Origin: Glycocaulis sp050485565
GTDB taxonomy: Bacteria; Pseudomonadota; Alphaproteobacteria; Caulobacterales; Maricaulaceae
DNA length: 64,000 bases
Assembly (NCBI RefSeq): GCF_050485565.1
Contig: NZ_JBJHBQ010000002.1
Coordinates: 186,001 to 250,000 of the forward strand
Reading direction: 5' to 3'
Shown here: positions 24,438 through 36,257 of the stretch, piece after piece
How the letters are laid out: each line of letters opens with the position of its first letter
How positions within the stretch are numbered: position 1 is the stretch's first letter
The notes under the pieces: generated by a model
What the model was told of the DNA's origin: nothing
The model's input: only the letters and a program-made list of their open reading frames with translations
Databases searched by the model: none
Made by a program: the position numbers and the translations under genes

Positions 24438-25604
24438 TCAGCTCCGCCAGTTCCGAAGCGCCATGGGCAGATAGATTGCCGCGATCACGCTCAGCGCCAG
24501 CAGGAAGCCGTGCGGATTGATCCAGTCCGTGGCCAGTCCGGCCATCATGGGCCCGACCAGCGACCCTGTGCCATAGGCGAAGATGAAGGCGGCATTGGCT
24601 GCTGCCAGCTGGCCTGCCTGCACCCGTTCCCCGATTACAGCCAGCCCGACCGTGTAGAAGGCACTGGCAAGGCCGACATAGAGGAATATGAGCGGGAAGA
24701 GGGCAAAGCCGAACCCGCTCGACGCAATGATGAGGAGCGGTATGGCAACCGCGCCGATGGTAATCAGTCCCAGCGTGCGCAGGCGTCCGGCCCGGTCGGC
24801 AAAATTTCCGATGGGTATCTGCAGGCAGAGCGCGCCCATCGCGCCGGTCGTCATCAGCAGGCCCACCATAACGGTCGTCAGGCCGATCCGGTCGCCATAC
24901 ACCGGCATCAGCGCGAAGAAGCTGTTTTCCAGCGCGCCGAACAGGAAGCCGGCGAGGATGGCAGCCGGGGCAAGGCGCGCCGTGCTCAGCATGGCCAGCG
25001 GGCTGCCCTCTTCGCTGCTCGGCGGCACCAGGCCCGGCCCGCGCAGGAACACGACCGGGATCACGCCCAGCGCGTATATCGTTGCTCCGGCTATCCATGG
25101 CGCCCAGCCTTCTGCGCCCAGCAATGCCAGCAGCAGCCCGCCGGAGCCGAACCCCGCCGACAGAACGGTGGCGTAGACCGCCAGCAGCGAAGCGCGCCGT
25201 TCGGGCTTGGCCAGCTGGTTGATCCAGGTCTCGCTGGCGATGAAGACGATGGTGACCGCGATGCCGATGAGGAAGCGTGTGCCGAACCACACCCACACCT
25301 CACGCACGGCGGGAAAGATCAGTATGCAAAGGGCAATCAGGGCGAGGCTGCCGGCCAGCAGGACGCGCGGGGCGATGCGCGAGAAAAAGCCCGGAATGAA
25401 GGGTGTGGTGAGGATCATGGCCAGCGCTGCGGCGGCGGCATTGGCACCTGCCAGCGCGCCAGAGCCTGTCATCGCTTCCAGATTGAGCGAGATCAGCGGC
25501 ATGAGAAGGCCGAACCCGCACCCGGCAAGGCCACCGCACATGATCGCCACGAAGAGCGAACGGGTGCGGGCATGGGTGTCGCTGATCAGGAAGGAGAGGG
25601 CCAT
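24438..25604 (-). CDS. major facilitator superfamily transporter (YcaD-like)
   Basis: A 388-residue inner-membrane protein with about 12 hydrophobic helices. The cytoplasmic A-motif equivalents are weak, but GNFADRAGRLRTLGL between helices 8 and 9 and ETWINQLAKPERR in the first half fit the YcaD/CynX-like MFS subgroup. The substrate is unknown. It follows the hypothetical gene at 25614-26258 by 9 bases and may be the last gene of the topA-rnr-NUDIX run. Confidence 0.85.
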   Translation of the reverse strand: MALSFLISDTHARTRSLFVAIMCGGLAGCGFGLLMPLISLNLEAMTGSGALAGANAAAAALAMILTTPFIPGFFSRIAPRVLLAGSLALIALCILIFPAVREVWVWFGTRFLIGIAVTIVFIASETWINQLAKPERRASLLAVYATVLSAGFGSGGLLLALLGAEGWAPWIAGATIYALGVIPVVFLRGPGLVPPSSEEGSPLAMLSTARLAPAAILAGFLFGALENSFFALMPVYGDRIGLTTVMVGLLMTTGAMGALCLQIPIGNFADRAGRLRTLGLITIGAVAIPLLIIASSGFGFALFPLIFLYVGLASAFYTVGLAVIGERVQAGQLAAANAAFIFAYGTGSLVGPMMAGLATDWINPHGFLLALSVIAAIYLPMALRNWRS

Positions 25605-25613
25605 GCGGCCAGT

Positions 25614-26258
25614 CTATAGCCCGGTCGTGCGCAGCCGTCCCGCCTGTTTTCTCACCTGCAGCGGCGTGATGATCACACCCGATGCGGCGGCTCTGGCCAG
25701 CGGCACGAACGCGGTCAGCTCCGGCTGGGCCAGGTGCGCCTCCATCGCCTCTTCCTCGATCCAGACGGCGCGTCCGCCGGACCCTACAGGAAACAGGGCC
25801 TGAACGGCGCGCGAGGCGGCGATGGCGAACAGGCGCAAATGCCAGCTCGTGCCGTTGGGGCGGGTGAACACGCTGCGTCCCAGATAGGTCAGGCCCTGCC
25901 GGTCCGGCGCAAGGCCGTGGCGGGCTGCGCGTCCCCACAGGCCCGGCTGCGGGGGCTGTGCCATGGCGTCGTGTGCAGGAGAGGCGAACAGCAGACCCAG
26001 CTGCGCATGGGCCGCGCTCAAGGCCGCATCGGTGAAGGCGCGGGGGCTCAGGCTGCGTACGCCAAGGGCGCGTGATGATATATCCGGGTCATCGCCCGTA
26101 TGGGTTACGGCACGTGCGCTCACGGGCGAAAATGCCAGCGGCAGCGCGTCTGGCAGCGCGTCTGGCAGAGCGGGCAGGGCGAAACGGCCTGTGGTGCCAT
26201 CCACCACGAAAATTCCGGCTGCCGGGCGTACGCGCCTGGTATTGCGCGGGGCGCTCAT
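25614..26258 (-). CDS. hypothetical protein, 214 residues
   Basis: I do not recognise a family. The protein is soluble, Ala/Pro/Leu-rich, with a small in-frame repeat (ALPDALPDALP, residues 28-38) encoded by a 12-base DNA repeat around 26146-26172, and a more regular C-terminal half containing WHLRLFAIAASRAVQALFPV. Its start overlaps the NUDIX stop by 4 bases, and the MFS gene follows after 9 bases, so it is clearly part of a translated operon. A role linked to the NUDIX enzyme is possible but only by position. Confidence 0.7.
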   Translation of the reverse strand: MSAPRNTRRVRPAAGIFVVDGTTGRFALPALPDALPDALPLAFSPVSARAVTHTGDDPDISSRALGVRSLSPRAFTDAALSAAHAQLGLLFASPAHDAMAQPPQPGLWGRAARHGLAPDRQGLTYLGRSVFTRPNGTSWHLRLFAIAASRAVQALFPVGSGGRAVWIEEEAMEAHLAQPELTAFVPLARAAASGVIITPLQVRKQAGRLRTTGL

Positions 26259-26980
26259 AGCTCGTCGACGCGTGGACCCTTGGGCGTCACGCGCGCGCAG
26301 CGAATGGGGGCAGGGCCCTTCATGTGGCTGGCCAGTTCGGCCAGCACGAAGCGGGTGATGATGGGCAGATCCAGCGCGCCGGTATCCTCCAGCGAGACCC
26401 AGCGCACATCTTCCAGCTCTGCGGCCAGAAAATCATCCGCCCGTCCGGCGACAGCTTCCTCGGATGCGCGGAAGAACCAGGCATCAAACCGGCGCGGACG
26501 GCCCGGCGGCGTAATCGCGCGCGCTACCAGTTCCAGCGGCGCGGCGGCGGGGGCGAGGCCCGCCTGGGTGAAGGGTTTCCATTGCGGACCGGCCCGCGAA
26601 ATGGGCGCGCTCTCGCCGATCAGAAGCCCGGTTTCCTCTGCCGTCTCGCGTATGGCCGCTGCGGCTGCGGCGCGGGCGCGGCGCTCGCTCATGCAGCGGG
26701 TCAGCACGTCCAGCACCGGCTCAGCCGGTTCGCTGGCCAGCGGCGCATAGCCGTCCGTCCGGTCAACGCGTCCTCCGGGAAACACGTATTTGCGCGGCAT
26801 GAAGACATGCTCGCCCGAGCGCCGCCCGAACAATATCTCGGTCGTTCCGTTGGCGCGCTCGCGCGTGAGGATCAGGGATGCTGCCAGCGCAGGCTTGCGC
26901 ACGGAGGGGTGCGGCTTCACGCCGGGGCGTTCATTGCCTTCCGAGTGGCGCGTGGGATCGAAAGGGTTGGATTTTGCCAC
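26255..26980 (-). CDS. NUDIX hydrolase
   Basis: A 241-residue hydrolase of nucleoside diphosphates linked to another group. The NUDIX box is seen as AAIRETAEETGLLIG, carrying the REx2EE metal-binding core, with an unusually long and Ala/Arg-rich segment between the first glycines (FPGGRVDRTDG) and the box. Related proteins include CoA pyrophosphatases and ADP-ribose hydrolases; the substrate is undetermined. It lies 14 bases downstream of rnr, a neighbour relationship also seen in other alphaproteobacteria. Confidence 0.85.
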   Translation of the reverse strand: MAKSNPFDPTRHSEGNERPGVKPHPSVRKPALAASLILTRERANGTTEILFGRRSGEHVFMPRKYVFPGGRVDRTDGYAPLASEPAEPVLDVLTRCMSERRARAAAAAAIRETAEETGLLIGESAPISRAGPQWKPFTQAGLAPAAAPLELVARAITPPGRPRRFDAWFFRASEEAVAGRADDFLAAELEDVRWVSLEDTGALDLPIITRFVLAELASHMKGPAPIRCARVTPKGPRVDEL

Positions 26981-26994
26981 TGTATTTTTCGTCT

Positions 26995-29243
26995 CTACCG
27001 CCGCCGTCTCGCCTTGTTGCCTCTGTCCCGGCCCGCTGGAGGGCGTCCGCCCTTGCGGCGTCCCATTGGTTTTCTGCCCGGTTCTGGCGGGGTCAGTATG
27101 TCCACCAGCAGGCCGCCCGTCACGGGTGTTGCTTCGCTAAGACGCACATTGACGGTCATTCCCAGCCGGTAGGTCGCGCCGGTATTTTCGCCGATAAGGG
27201 CGTGTGCGGACGGATCGTGATGGAAATATTCCCGGCCCAGACGCGATACCGGGCAGAGTGCATCAGCCCCGGTTTCGCTCAGGCGGATGAAGGCGCCAAA
27301 GCGCGTGACGCCGGTAATGCGTCCTTCAAATTCCGCGCCTACGCGGTCAGCGAGGAAACCTGCAATGAAGCGGTCGGCGGCATCGCGTTCAGCGGCCATG
27401 GCGCGGCGTTCGTTGGAGGTGGTTTCTTCCGCGATTACCTGCAGCGAGGCGCGTTCCTCGTCAGTTGTCCCGTCCCGTCCCAGCTTGAAGGCGTGGATCA
27501 GGGCGCGGTGAACCGTAAGGTCTGCATAGCGCCGGATTGGCGAGGTGAAGTGCGCGTATTTTTCCAGATTCAGCCCGAAATGGCCCAGATTGCGCGTGTC
27601 ATAGATGGCCTGGGACTGGCTGCGCAGCACCACCTCGTTGACCGTCTCGTAGTGCGGCCCGCCCTTTGCCCGCTCCAGCACCTGATTGAAGCGCTTCGTG
27701 GTCAGGCGCTCGCCGCGGGCCCAGCTAAGCCCCACGGTCGGCAGGAAGTCAGCCAGTGCCTCGATCTTCTCGGTGCCCGGCTCGTCATGGACGCGGTAGA
27801 TGAGCGGCGTGCGGGCCGCTTCCAGTGCTTCTGCGGCGGCGACATTGGCCTGGATCATCATTTCTTCGATCAGCTTGTGGGCGTCGAAGCGCTCGCGCCG
27901 CTCCACTGCGATTACCGAACCGTCCTCGCCAATGCGCACCTTGCGTTCCGGTGCATCGATATCCAGCGGCTCGCGGACCGCGCGCGCCTTTTGAAGCGCG
28001 GCATACGCGCCCCAGAGCGGTTCGAGCACGTGCTTTTTGAGCGTCTCGGCCTTGCCGGTGCCTTTGCCGTCAATGGCGGCCTGTGCCTCCTCGTAAGAGA
28101 GCTTGGCCGCCGAGCGCATCCAGCCGCGCAGGAAGCGGTGGGCGCGCTTGTTGCCGTTCTTGTCGAACACCATGCGCACGGCGAGGCAGGGGCGGTTCTC
28201 GCCCTCGCGCAGCGAGCACAGATCGTTGGACAGACGCTCTGGCAGCATCGGCACCACCCGGTCGGGCAGATAGACCGACACGCCGCGCTTCCTTGCGCCC
28301 TTGTCCAACGCTGAACCGCCGGTGACGTAGGCGGCAACGTCTGCAATCGCGACGATCACCACCCAGCCGCCCTTGTTGGCCGGATCATCATCGGGCGCGG
28401 CCCAGACCGCGTCGTCATGGTCCTTGGCGTCGGCCGGGTCGATGGTGATGAGGGGGATGTCTGTCAGGTCTTCGCGATCCTTGGCCGTGACCGGCTTGAT
28501 GGCCCGCACTTCCTTTTCTTCGGCATCGCCAAAGCCTTGCGGAATGCCGTGTTCGGCCAGGGCGATGATGGAGCCAGCGCGCGGGCTGTCCGCGCTGCCG
28601 ATGACTTCCTCGATAGCCCCGGTTTTGAGCCCACGCGCGCGTTCGGAGGCGAGGCGCACCATAACCAGATCGCCGTCCTTCGCGCCTGTGCCTTCGCCCT
28701 TGGCGGGGATCAGCTCGTGCTTGGTGCGCCGGTCCACCGGCACCAGCCGCGCGCCGCCGCGCCCCGTCTCTCGATAGACGCACAAAATGCGGTGCGCAGA
28801 CTGGCCGAGCGTGCGCATGACGGTGGCGTAGTATTCATCGCCGTCCTTTTCCAGGCGCGCCAGAAACTTGTCGCCAATGCCCAGCGCGCTTTCGCGTCTG
28901 CCGCCCTTGCCCTGACCGGGCGCCAGCCGGATGACGGGGCTGTCACCCTCGGCGCGCACGGCGCGGCACAGCATCTCGCCATCGACATCGCGGTCCACGA
29001 TCTCCACCACGGTCACCGGCGGCAGGCCGCCGCGTATGGCATAGGATTTCTGCCCTGTGCGGGTGATCTCGCCGTCTGTCTCCAGCACTTTGAGCGCTGA
29101 TTTCAGCGCAATCTTCGCATCCCCGCGTAAGGCCAGAGACCTTGCGATCTCGCGCTTGGTGAAGCGGCCTTCGCCCAGCCGGATCGCTTCGAGCACGGCT
29201 TCCCTGGTAAATCCGCCATCCCTGAAAGGATCGTGGGACTGGG

Positions 29244-29247
<4 letters not shown>
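26995..29247 (-). CDS. rnr: ribonuclease R
   Basis: A 750-residue 3'-5' exoribonuclease that degrades structured RNA. It has an N-terminal winged-helix region (EAIRLGEGRFTKREIARSL), cold-shock-like domains, the RNB catalytic domain with the Asp cluster TIDPADAKDHDDAVWA, and a C-terminal S1 domain followed by a strongly basic tail (GRRKGGRPPAGRDRG). I place the start at the GTG overlapping the topA stop as GTGA; an upstream reading within topA is not plausible. It is translated together with topA. Length is normal for RNase R. Confidence 0.94.
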
Positions 29248-31838
<2,591 letters not shown>

Positions 31839-31945
31839 GGAATGCTAAATGCCCTTTGCATGAGGGATGGGGCTGGCCGCCCGGCGCGCGAAAGTGGGGG
31901 TGGTTCCGGCGCAAGTCAACATGGCCGGATATCGTCATCGCAAGA

Positions 31946-31984
31946 TGCACGTTAAAGATGTGTTTGTTATAAATTGCACGTTAA
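31946..31984. promoter_or_regulatory. 10-bp direct repeat in the topA upstream region
   Basis: TGCACGTTAA occurs at 31946-31955 and again at 31975-31984, 29 bases apart start to start, within an AT-rich block between topA and the small gene at 32035. The spacing is close to three helical turns, so it could be a paired binding site for a regulator or part of a divergent promoter region. No protein is suggested by the sequence. Confidence 0.4.
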
Positions 31985-32034
31985 GTAATTTTCCGCTAAC
32001 TGGATGGGCAGCAGATTGAGCGGGTTCCCCTCCG

Positions 32035-32238
32035 ATGAAAAACGACCCCACAGACTTGCCTGCCGGTGCTTCGTCAAATCTGGTTGCCGACTATCTTGCT
32101 GACCTGTTGCGGTCAATGTCGGCGCTTGCTGGCGCGGCTGATCTCGATCAGTCGAAACTGGCAATTGATACCGCGCTGGATACGGTTCTGGCCGAAATGA
32201 ACGGCGGCGGAAACGCGAAAGTCCGCTCAGCAGGCTAG
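32035..32238 (+). CDS. small hypothetical protein, 67 residues
   Basis: A short acidic protein with a predicted helical stretch (VADYLADLLRSMSALAG ... LAIDTALDTVLAEMN) and no signal peptide. It is on the plus strand, convergent with dprA, and its last 12 bases overlap the dprA 3' end. There is no strong ribosome-binding site. Regular amino-acid composition and the AT-rich promoter-like region upstream support it as a gene, but it could be spurious. Confidence 0.45.
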   Translation: MKNDPTDLPAGASSNLVADYLADLLRSMSALAGAADLDQSKLAIDTALDTVLAEMNGGGNAKVRSAG

Positions 32239-33348
32239 GCGCACCATACCGCCGGGATCGACCTCGCAGCGTCCGGCCAGTTCCAGCTCAACTAGGGCTG
32301 CCGCCACGATACGGGCAGGCGCGCCGGACAGGCGCACCAGCTCGTCGCGCGAGATAGGCGCAGGCGAGAGCAGGGCGGCAACGCGCTCACGCACGGCGTC
32401 GGTGGCGCTGCTGTCATCGGGGTCCAGTACGGGCTCGTCCTCATAATCGCTGCGCTCGCGCTCTTGCACATTGTCCCGGCGCAGGCCGGAGAGGATGGTG
32501 ATCACATCATCGGCGCTTTCGATCAGGGCTGCGCCCTCGCGCAGGAGCCGGTTGGTGCCCTTGGCGCGCGGATCGAGCGGGGAGCCGGGAACGGCCATCA
32601 CCTCGCGGCCCTGTTCGAGCGCATAGCGCGCCGTTATGAGCGAGCCGGAGCGCTCGGCGGCCTCCACGATAACAACGCCCATGGACAGCCCGGATATGAG
32701 CCGGTTGCGGCGCGGAAAATCGCGCGCCTGCGGGGAGTAGCCGGGCGGGGATTCGCTCACCAGCAGGCCCTGTTCGGCGATTGCCGCGTGCAGATCGCGG
32801 TGCTCTGGCGGGTAGATGCTGGTCAGCCCGCCAGCGAGCACGGCTACGGTGCCGGTGTTTATCGTTGCCGCATGCGCCGCGCCGTCTATGCCGCGCGCCA
32901 GCCCCGAGACCACGACAACGCCGTGTTCGCCCAGCCCGCGCGCCAGATCACCGGCAAAGCGCAGGCCCACGCCCGACGCGCTGCGCGCGCCCACAATGGC
33001 GCAGGCGGTGCGGTCAGTCAGATCAAGCGGACCCAGCGTGGTGATGACGGGCGGGGGCGGATCGAGGGCGGCCAGTCCTGCCGGAAAGTCCGGCTCGCAC
33101 GCACACAATAGCCGCGCGCCGATACGGTCCAGCCAGTCCAGCTCTGCTTCGGCTTCATCGCGCGAGGCCGGCACTAGCGCGGTCGCGCGCCCGCCCTTTT
33201 TGGCCAGTGCGGGCAGGGCATCCAGCGCGGCTTCGGCGGTTTTGAAGCGCTTGATGAGCTCGTTGAAGGTGACGGGGCCAACCCCGCGCGTGCGCGCCAG
33301 TCTCAGCCAGGCGGTGCGCCCGGCGGGGCTGAGCGGCGTGCGCTTCAC
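32227..33348 (-). CDS. dprA: DNA processing protein DprA (Smf)
   Basis: A 373-residue protein that loads RecA on incoming single-stranded DNA in transformation. It has an N-terminal SAM/HhH-like region, the Rossmann-like core (CAIVGARSASGVGLRFAGDLA, VVVSGLARGIDGAAH, FPRRNRLISGLS, EAAERSGSLITARYALEQGREVMAVPG) and a C-terminal winged-helix DNA-binding domain. All core motifs are intact. It is coupled to plsY by a 4-base overlap. Other competence genes are not in the window. Confidence 0.95.
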   Translation of the reverse strand: MKRTPLSPAGRTAWLRLARTRGVGPVTFNELIKRFKTAEAALDALPALAKKGGRATALVPASRDEAEAELDWLDRIGARLLCACEPDFPAGLAALDPPPPVITTLGPLDLTDRTACAIVGARSASGVGLRFAGDLARGLGEHGVVVVSGLARGIDGAAHAATINTGTVAVLAGGLTSIYPPEHRDLHAAIAEQGLLVSESPPGYSPQARDFPRRNRLISGLSMGVVIVEAAERSGSLITARYALEQGREVMAVPGSPLDPRAKGTNRLLREGAALIESADDVITILSGLRRDNVQERERSDYEDEPVLDPDDSSATDAVRERVAALLSPAPISRDELVRLSGAPARIVAAALVELELAGRCEVDPGGMVRLAC

Positions 33349-33944
33349 GCCTTCTTCGCCCCGATGCGCGGTTCCTCGCCGCGAACGAGGCGCGCGATAT
33401 TATCCTTGTGCCGCCACCAGAGCAGCGCTGCGAGGAACAGGGCCAGCAGCGCCACATCAGGCCGGACGAAGGCCAGCGCCAGTACGGGCGCGATGGCGGA
33501 GGCGGTGAGTGCGCTAAGGGATGAAATCCGGAACACCAGCGCCATGCCGAGCCATGTGGCGCAGACCAGCAGACCGACCGGCCACAGCACGGCCAGCAGC
33601 ACGCCAAGGAAGGTGGCCACGCCCTTGCCGCCCTTGAAGCCCAGCCAGACCGGGAAGCAATGGCCGAGAAAGGCCGCGCCGCCTGCGATGAGACCGGCGG
33701 TGGGCGAGACCGCGAAGGTGAAGATCAGCGCGGCGATGCCCGCCTTGCCGCTATCGAGCACCAGAGTGGCGAGCGCGAGATCCTTGCGGCCTGTGCGCAG
33801 CACGTTCGTCGCGCCGATATTGCCGGAGCCAACGGTGCGGATATCGCCAAGGCCAGCAAGCTTTACCAGCACCAGGCCAAAGGGGATGGAGCCGAGCAGA
33901 TAGCCGCCGACGGCAGCGAGGATCAGGAAGATTTCGGCTGGCAA
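33345..33944 (-). CDS. plsY: glycerol-3-phosphate acyltransferase PlsY
   Basis: A 199-residue inner-membrane enzyme that transfers an acyl group from acyl-phosphate to glycerol-3-phosphate in the first step of phospholipid synthesis. The three conserved motifs are visible: GSGNIGATNVLR, GHCFPVWLGFKGGKGVAT and a later WRHKDNIARLVRGEE. Five hydrophobic helices are predicted. It lies between pyrC-like (5-base gap) and dprA (4-base overlap), an order conserved in alphaproteobacteria. Confidence 0.95.
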   Translation of the reverse strand: MPAEIFLILAAVGGYLLGSIPFGLVLVKLAGLGDIRTVGSGNIGATNVLRTGRKDLALATLVLDSGKAGIAALIFTFAVSPTAGLIAGGAAFLGHCFPVWLGFKGGKGVATFLGVLLAVLWPVGLLVCATWLGMALVFRISSLSALTASAIAPVLALAFVRPDVALLALFLAALLWWRHKDNIARLVRGEEPRIGAKKA

Positions 33945-33949
33945 AAGGC

Positions 33950-35233
33950 TTACTCCGCAAATCCGGGCCGGGCGTACACCATGGCCCCGTCAACGACACT
34001 CAGCAAGACACGGCCCTGGAGGCGGCGGCCCGAGAAGGCGGATGGTGCGGGGCTTTCCAGCCCGTCCTTGCCGTAAACATTGGGCGCTTGCGGATCAAAC
34101 AACACCAGATCGGCCGGCGCGCCTTCGTCCAGCCGCCCTTGCGACAGGCCCAAAAGCTCCGCCGGGTTGCTGGTGAGGGCTTTCAGGCCAGCGGCCAGCG
34201 GCAGCTGTCCGTCCGCATCCAGCGTGCACAGGACTGGGATCAGCGCTTCGAGGCTGGATGATCCCGGCGCGGCATCTGAGAAGGGATTGGCCTTGGCCTC
34301 CAGCGCGACCGGCGTGTGGTCAGACACAATCACGTCGATCAGCCCGTCAGCGATGGCGGCCAGCAAAGCCTGCCGGTCGGCTTCGCTCCGCAGGGGCGGG
34401 TCGAGCCGGTAGGCGGGGTCCAGCCCGCCCATATCCACCTCGTTGAAGAGTAAATGAGTGAGCGGCGCGCTGGCAGCGACGTCCAGCCCGCGCTTGCGGG
34501 CGGTTTTCATCGCGTCGAGTCCGTCAGCGGTCGTCAGGCGTTCAAACAGGATGCGCGCGCCCGTCAACTCGGCCAGCGCCGCGAGGCGTTCCACGCCAAG
34601 GCGCTGGGAAATGCCCGGACGCGCAGGAAGACCGAGACGCACTGCCATCGCGCTTTCATGGGCGATGGTGCCGGCGGAGAGGTGCATGTCTTCCACCGTC
34701 AGCCCCACCCAGGCGTCGAACGCGCTGGCATAGCTTAAAAGATTGCGCAGGAAGCGCGTGTCGGCGATCAGATCACCGCCATCAGAGACCAGCAGCGCGC
34801 CTGCGCGCAGCATCAGGCCGATCTCGGCCATCTCGCCAGCTACTGTGTGCGTGCGCGCCGCGCCGAGCAGGCGCACCGGCGCCTGCAGCGCGCGAAAGCT
34901 GATCCAGTCAATGTCTTCAGGCCGGATGAGGCCAGCCCCGCTGGATGAGGACAGGACCAGCGTGCCAACACCCCCTGCGGCAGCAGCGCGGATGGTGGTG
35001 TCGAGATTTTCAATGCCGGAGCGGCCCGGCTCGGATGCACGCGCGCCGATATCGATGAGGGCGGGGGCGAGCACCGCGCCGTCTGCCTCGATCACCTGAT
35101 CGTCCGCTTCGGGGGAGAGCCCGGGGCCAATAGCGTCGATCACACCGTTCTCGACGCGCAGATCACCTTCCATGTCGCGCCCCGATGCCGGATCGATCAG
35201 GCGTGCGCCCGCGATGAAGATACCGCCGCTCAT
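33950..35233 (-). CDS. pyrC: dihydroorotase-like protein lacking catalytic histidines (PyrC'/PyrX type)
   Basis: A 427-residue amidohydrolase-fold protein encoded directly after pyrB with a 4-base overlap. The metal-binding motif of active dihydroorotases (DxHxHxREPG) is replaced by DIGARASEPGR, so both histidines are missing, and later positions that hold metal-binding His also differ (e.g. TVEDMHLSAGTIAHES). The final motif keeps Asp in IVSDHTP. In Pseudomonas and relatives such inactive PyrC' proteins are structural partners that stabilise aspartate transcarbamoylase. A separate active dihydroorotase should be encoded elsewhere in the genome. Confidence 0.85.
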   Translation of the reverse strand: MSGGIFIAGARLIDPASGRDMEGDLRVENGVIDAIGPGLSPEADDQVIEADGAVLAPALIDIGARASEPGRSGIENLDTTIRAAAAGGVGTLVLSSSSGAGLIRPEDIDWISFRALQAPVRLLGAARTHTVAGEMAEIGLMLRAGALLVSDGGDLIADTRFLRNLLSYASAFDAWVGLTVEDMHLSAGTIAHESAMAVRLGLPARPGISQRLGVERLAALAELTGARILFERLTTADGLDAMKTARKRGLDVAASAPLTHLLFNEVDMGGLDPAYRLDPPLRSEADRQALLAAIADGLIDVIVSDHTPVALEAKANPFSDAAPGSSSLEALIPVLCTLDADGQLPLAAGLKALTSNPAELLGLSQGRLDEGAPADLVLFDPQAPNVYGKDGLESPAPSAFSGRRLQGRVLLSVVDGAMVYARPGFAE

Positions 35234-36192
35234 GGCACCATCTCCTGCATGCCGCGCCCCGCAAGCAGTTCGAGCACCGCCATGCGCACGGCGACGCCTG
35301 CCTCCACCTGATCGAGGATGACGGAGATATCCGTGTCGTCGGCCAGTGCGGAGGTGATTTCGATGCCCCGGTTCATCGGCCCGGGATGCATGACAATGCA
35401 GTCCTGATTGGCGAGCGACAGGCGGGCATAGTCGAGGCCATAGATCGCCGCGTATTCGCGTGCCGACGGGATCAGCCCGGAGCTCATGCGCTCGCGTTGC
35501 AGGCGCAGCACCATCACCGCGTCACAACCCTCAATGGCCGCCTCAACCGAATGGAATACAGATGCGCCCCAGCGGTCGGCGTCGGCGGGCAGGAGGCTGG
35601 CGGGGCCGCACAGGCGGATATCGGCATTCATCAGCGAAAGCAGGGCGACGTTCGAGCGCGCGACGCGTGAATGGAGAATATCGCCCACAATCGCGATGCG
35701 CTTGCCGCCCATATCTCCGAGGTGTTCGGTGAGGGTGAACAGGTCCAGCAGGGCCTGTGTCGGGTGCTCATTGGCCCCGTCACCGGCATTGATCGTGGAG
35801 ATGCCCGTGGTCTGCTGGAAGAAGGCTGCCGCGCCGGGGCTCTGATGGCGCACCACCAGCAGGTCAGGCTGCATGGCGGCCAGCGTGTTGGCGGTGTCGG
35901 CCAGGCTCTCGCCCTTTTTCAGCGAGGCATTGCCAGCAGAGAAGTTCACGACATCCGCGCCCAGGCGCTTGGCGGCGATCTCGAAGCTGGCGAGCGTGCG
36001 CGTGGACGCCTCGAAGAACAGGTTGATGACCGTCAGCCCTTTGAGGCTGGGGTGCTTCTTGTCTTCGGTGCGGTTGCGGGTGAGGTGCGCGCGGGCGCTG
36101 TCGAAAAGGAGTTCCAGATCAACGCGGTTGAGAGCGGACGCCGCTATCAGTCCGCGATGGGGGAAGGTGTAGCTGTATTCACCCTGTCCCAT
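35230..36192 (-). CDS. pyrB: aspartate carbamoyltransferase catalytic subunit
   Basis: A 320-residue enzyme that makes carbamoyl-aspartate in pyrimidine synthesis. The carbamoyl-phosphate loop FFEASTRTL, the 80s-type loop with KKGES, HPTQALLDLFT and HPGPMNRGIEI are all present. It leads the operon pyrB-pyrC'-plsY-dprA and overlaps the pyrC' start by 4 bases. No pyrI regulatory subunit gene is visible, in line with class A transcarbamoylases built from PyrB and PyrC'. Confidence 0.96.
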   Translation of the reverse strand: MGQGEYSYTFPHRGLIAASALNRVDLELLFDSARAHLTRNRTEDKKHPSLKGLTVINLFFEASTRTLASFEIAAKRLGADVVNFSAGNASLKKGESLADTANTLAAMQPDLLVVRHQSPGAAAFFQQTTGISTINAGDGANEHPTQALLDLFTLTEHLGDMGGKRIAIVGDILHSRVARSNVALLSLMNADIRLCGPASLLPADADRWGASVFHSVEAAIEGCDAVMVLRLQRERMSSGLIPSAREYAAIYGLDYARLSLANQDCIVMHPGPMNRGIEITSALADDTDISVILDQVEAGVAVRMAVLELLAGRGMQEMVP

Positions 36193-36257
36193 TCAAGCAC
36201 TCCGCCGCACATGCGGTTGCGCGGTATAGTGGTGTGCGGGCCGCCCGGCAATAGGCG

